Shown: in pieces, positions 63,722 through 64,000 of the stretch
How the letters are laid out: every line of letters begins with the position of its first letter
Numbering within the stretch: position 1 is the first letter of the stretch
Assembly (NCBI GenBank): GCA_039026915.1
Contig: JBCCLJ010000005.1
Span: 1 to 64,000 of the forward strand
Direction of reading: 5' to 3'
Source of the DNA: JBCCLJ01 sp039026915
GTDB lineage: Bacteria; Acidobacteriota; Thermoanaerobaculia; Multivoradales; Multivoraceae
Length of the DNA stretch: 64,000 nt
The notes under the pieces: generated by a model
Seen by the model: only the letters and a program-made list of their open reading frames with translations
Database searches by the model: none
Told to the model about the DNA's origin: nothing
Program-made: the position numbers and the translations under genes

Positions 63722-64000
63722 ATGAAGAACCGCCGAAGAGCCGTCGCTCCGAGCGTCGCCGTCGCGCTGCTGCTGGCAGCGTCGCTCACGCCGGCGCTGG
63801 CCGACGGGGAGACGACGGTTCTCCATCTCGACCGAGTCGTCGAGCTCGAACAGACGCTCGCCGACCCCACCGACCTCTGGGTCACCCCCGAGGACCTGAC
63901 GCGCATCAACGACTTCGTGCTGAAGCCCGAGGGCGCCTGCCTGGACGATCTCTGTATCCCGATTCCGCGGGGTGAAGGCAGTGACTTCGTCGTCGAGAGC
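63722..64000 (+). CDS. Exported protein, 3' end cut by window edge
   Basis: The first 93 codons of a rightward gene are present. The start MKNRRRAVAPSVAVALLLAA is a signal peptide ending LADGE. The mature part reads DLWVTPEDLTRINDFVLKP and EGACLDDLCIPIP, with two cysteines five residues apart. The motif recalls the N-terminal part of some exported redoxin proteins, which is only a suggestion. Confidence 0.65.
   Translation, partial: MKNRRRAVAPSVAVALLLAASLTPALADGETTVLHLDRVVELEQTLADPTDLWVTPEDLTRINDFVLKPEGACLDDLCIPIPRGEGSDFVVES

Noticed and set aside
1..64000. tRNA, rRNA, CRISPR arrays, integrase or transposase genes
   Set aside because: None could be supported by eye: no regular short repeat-spacer array, no cloverleaf with a CCA end, and no recognisable mobile-element enzyme.

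Overview
The window is a high-GC chromosomal stretch with strong third-position GC and dense, mostly short-gapped genes. The family mix points to Acidobacteriota, most likely a Thermoanaerobaculia-like lineage: DUF2911 proteins, a DUF1587/1592/1588-DUF1552-ankyrin triad, a DUF5916 outer-membrane protein, an ECF sigma factor paired with a TPR-tailed Ser/Thr kinase, DUF885 and S9 peptidases, a sortilin-like propeller, and a very large DUF11/LruC surface protein. The phylum call is an inference from gene families; no rRNA or tRNA gene was seen. Roughly two thirds of the genes encode exported products (signal peptides, lipoboxes or a Tat signal), so this is mainly a cell-envelope region.

Layout. 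0-6.1 kb: small exported proteins (a DUF2911-like protein, a DUF4920 OB-fold protein, a TPR protein), then a transmembrane Ser/Thr kinase translationally coupled to a secreted cyanophycinase-like peptidase. 6.1-6.56 kb: a non-coding block with two 70-bp direct repeats ending in a strong hairpin. 6.56-16.9 kb: a second DUF2911 protein, then a rightward block made of a haem-c DUF1592-type protein, a Tat-exported DUF1552 protein, a secreted ankyrin protein, a DUF5916 barrel and a pentahaem cytochrome. 17-20.6 kb (leftward): glutamine synthetase type II behind a clear sigma-54 promoter, and a PepSY/DUF3649/DUF3325 membrane cassette of the kind linked to siderophore-iron reduction. 20.7-24.8 kb: a DUF3179 protein divergent from a cytochrome c-copper monooxygenase fusion, then a DUF2807 lipoprotein.

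25-34.6 kb is a peptide-use cluster: M1 aminopeptidase lipoprotein, SLC13-type transporter with RCK_C domains, S9 peptidase lipoprotein, DUF885 protein and family III CoA-transferase, the last three joined by 4-nt GTGA overlaps. 35.9-39 kb holds the ECF sigma/kinase pair. 39-43 kb holds a TPR lipoprotein, a DUF2470-siderophore-interacting protein fusion, and a lipoprotein whose 3' end is duplicated as a decayed fragment nearby. 43-48.7 kb carries the sortilin-like propeller, a DUF3667 membrane protein and a secreted two-repeat protein. 49-61.5 kb is one 4,167-residue surface protein. The window closes with a secreted alpha/beta hydrolase, a DUF6503 lipoprotein, a small membrane protein and a truncated exported protein.

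The genes most worth follow-up are the DUF5916 barrel plus pentahaem cytochrome pair, the cytochrome c-copper monooxygenase fusion with a full set of copper ligands, the kinase with an appended periplasmic sensor module, the sigma-54 promoter of glutamine synthetase, and the giant adhesin-like protein.
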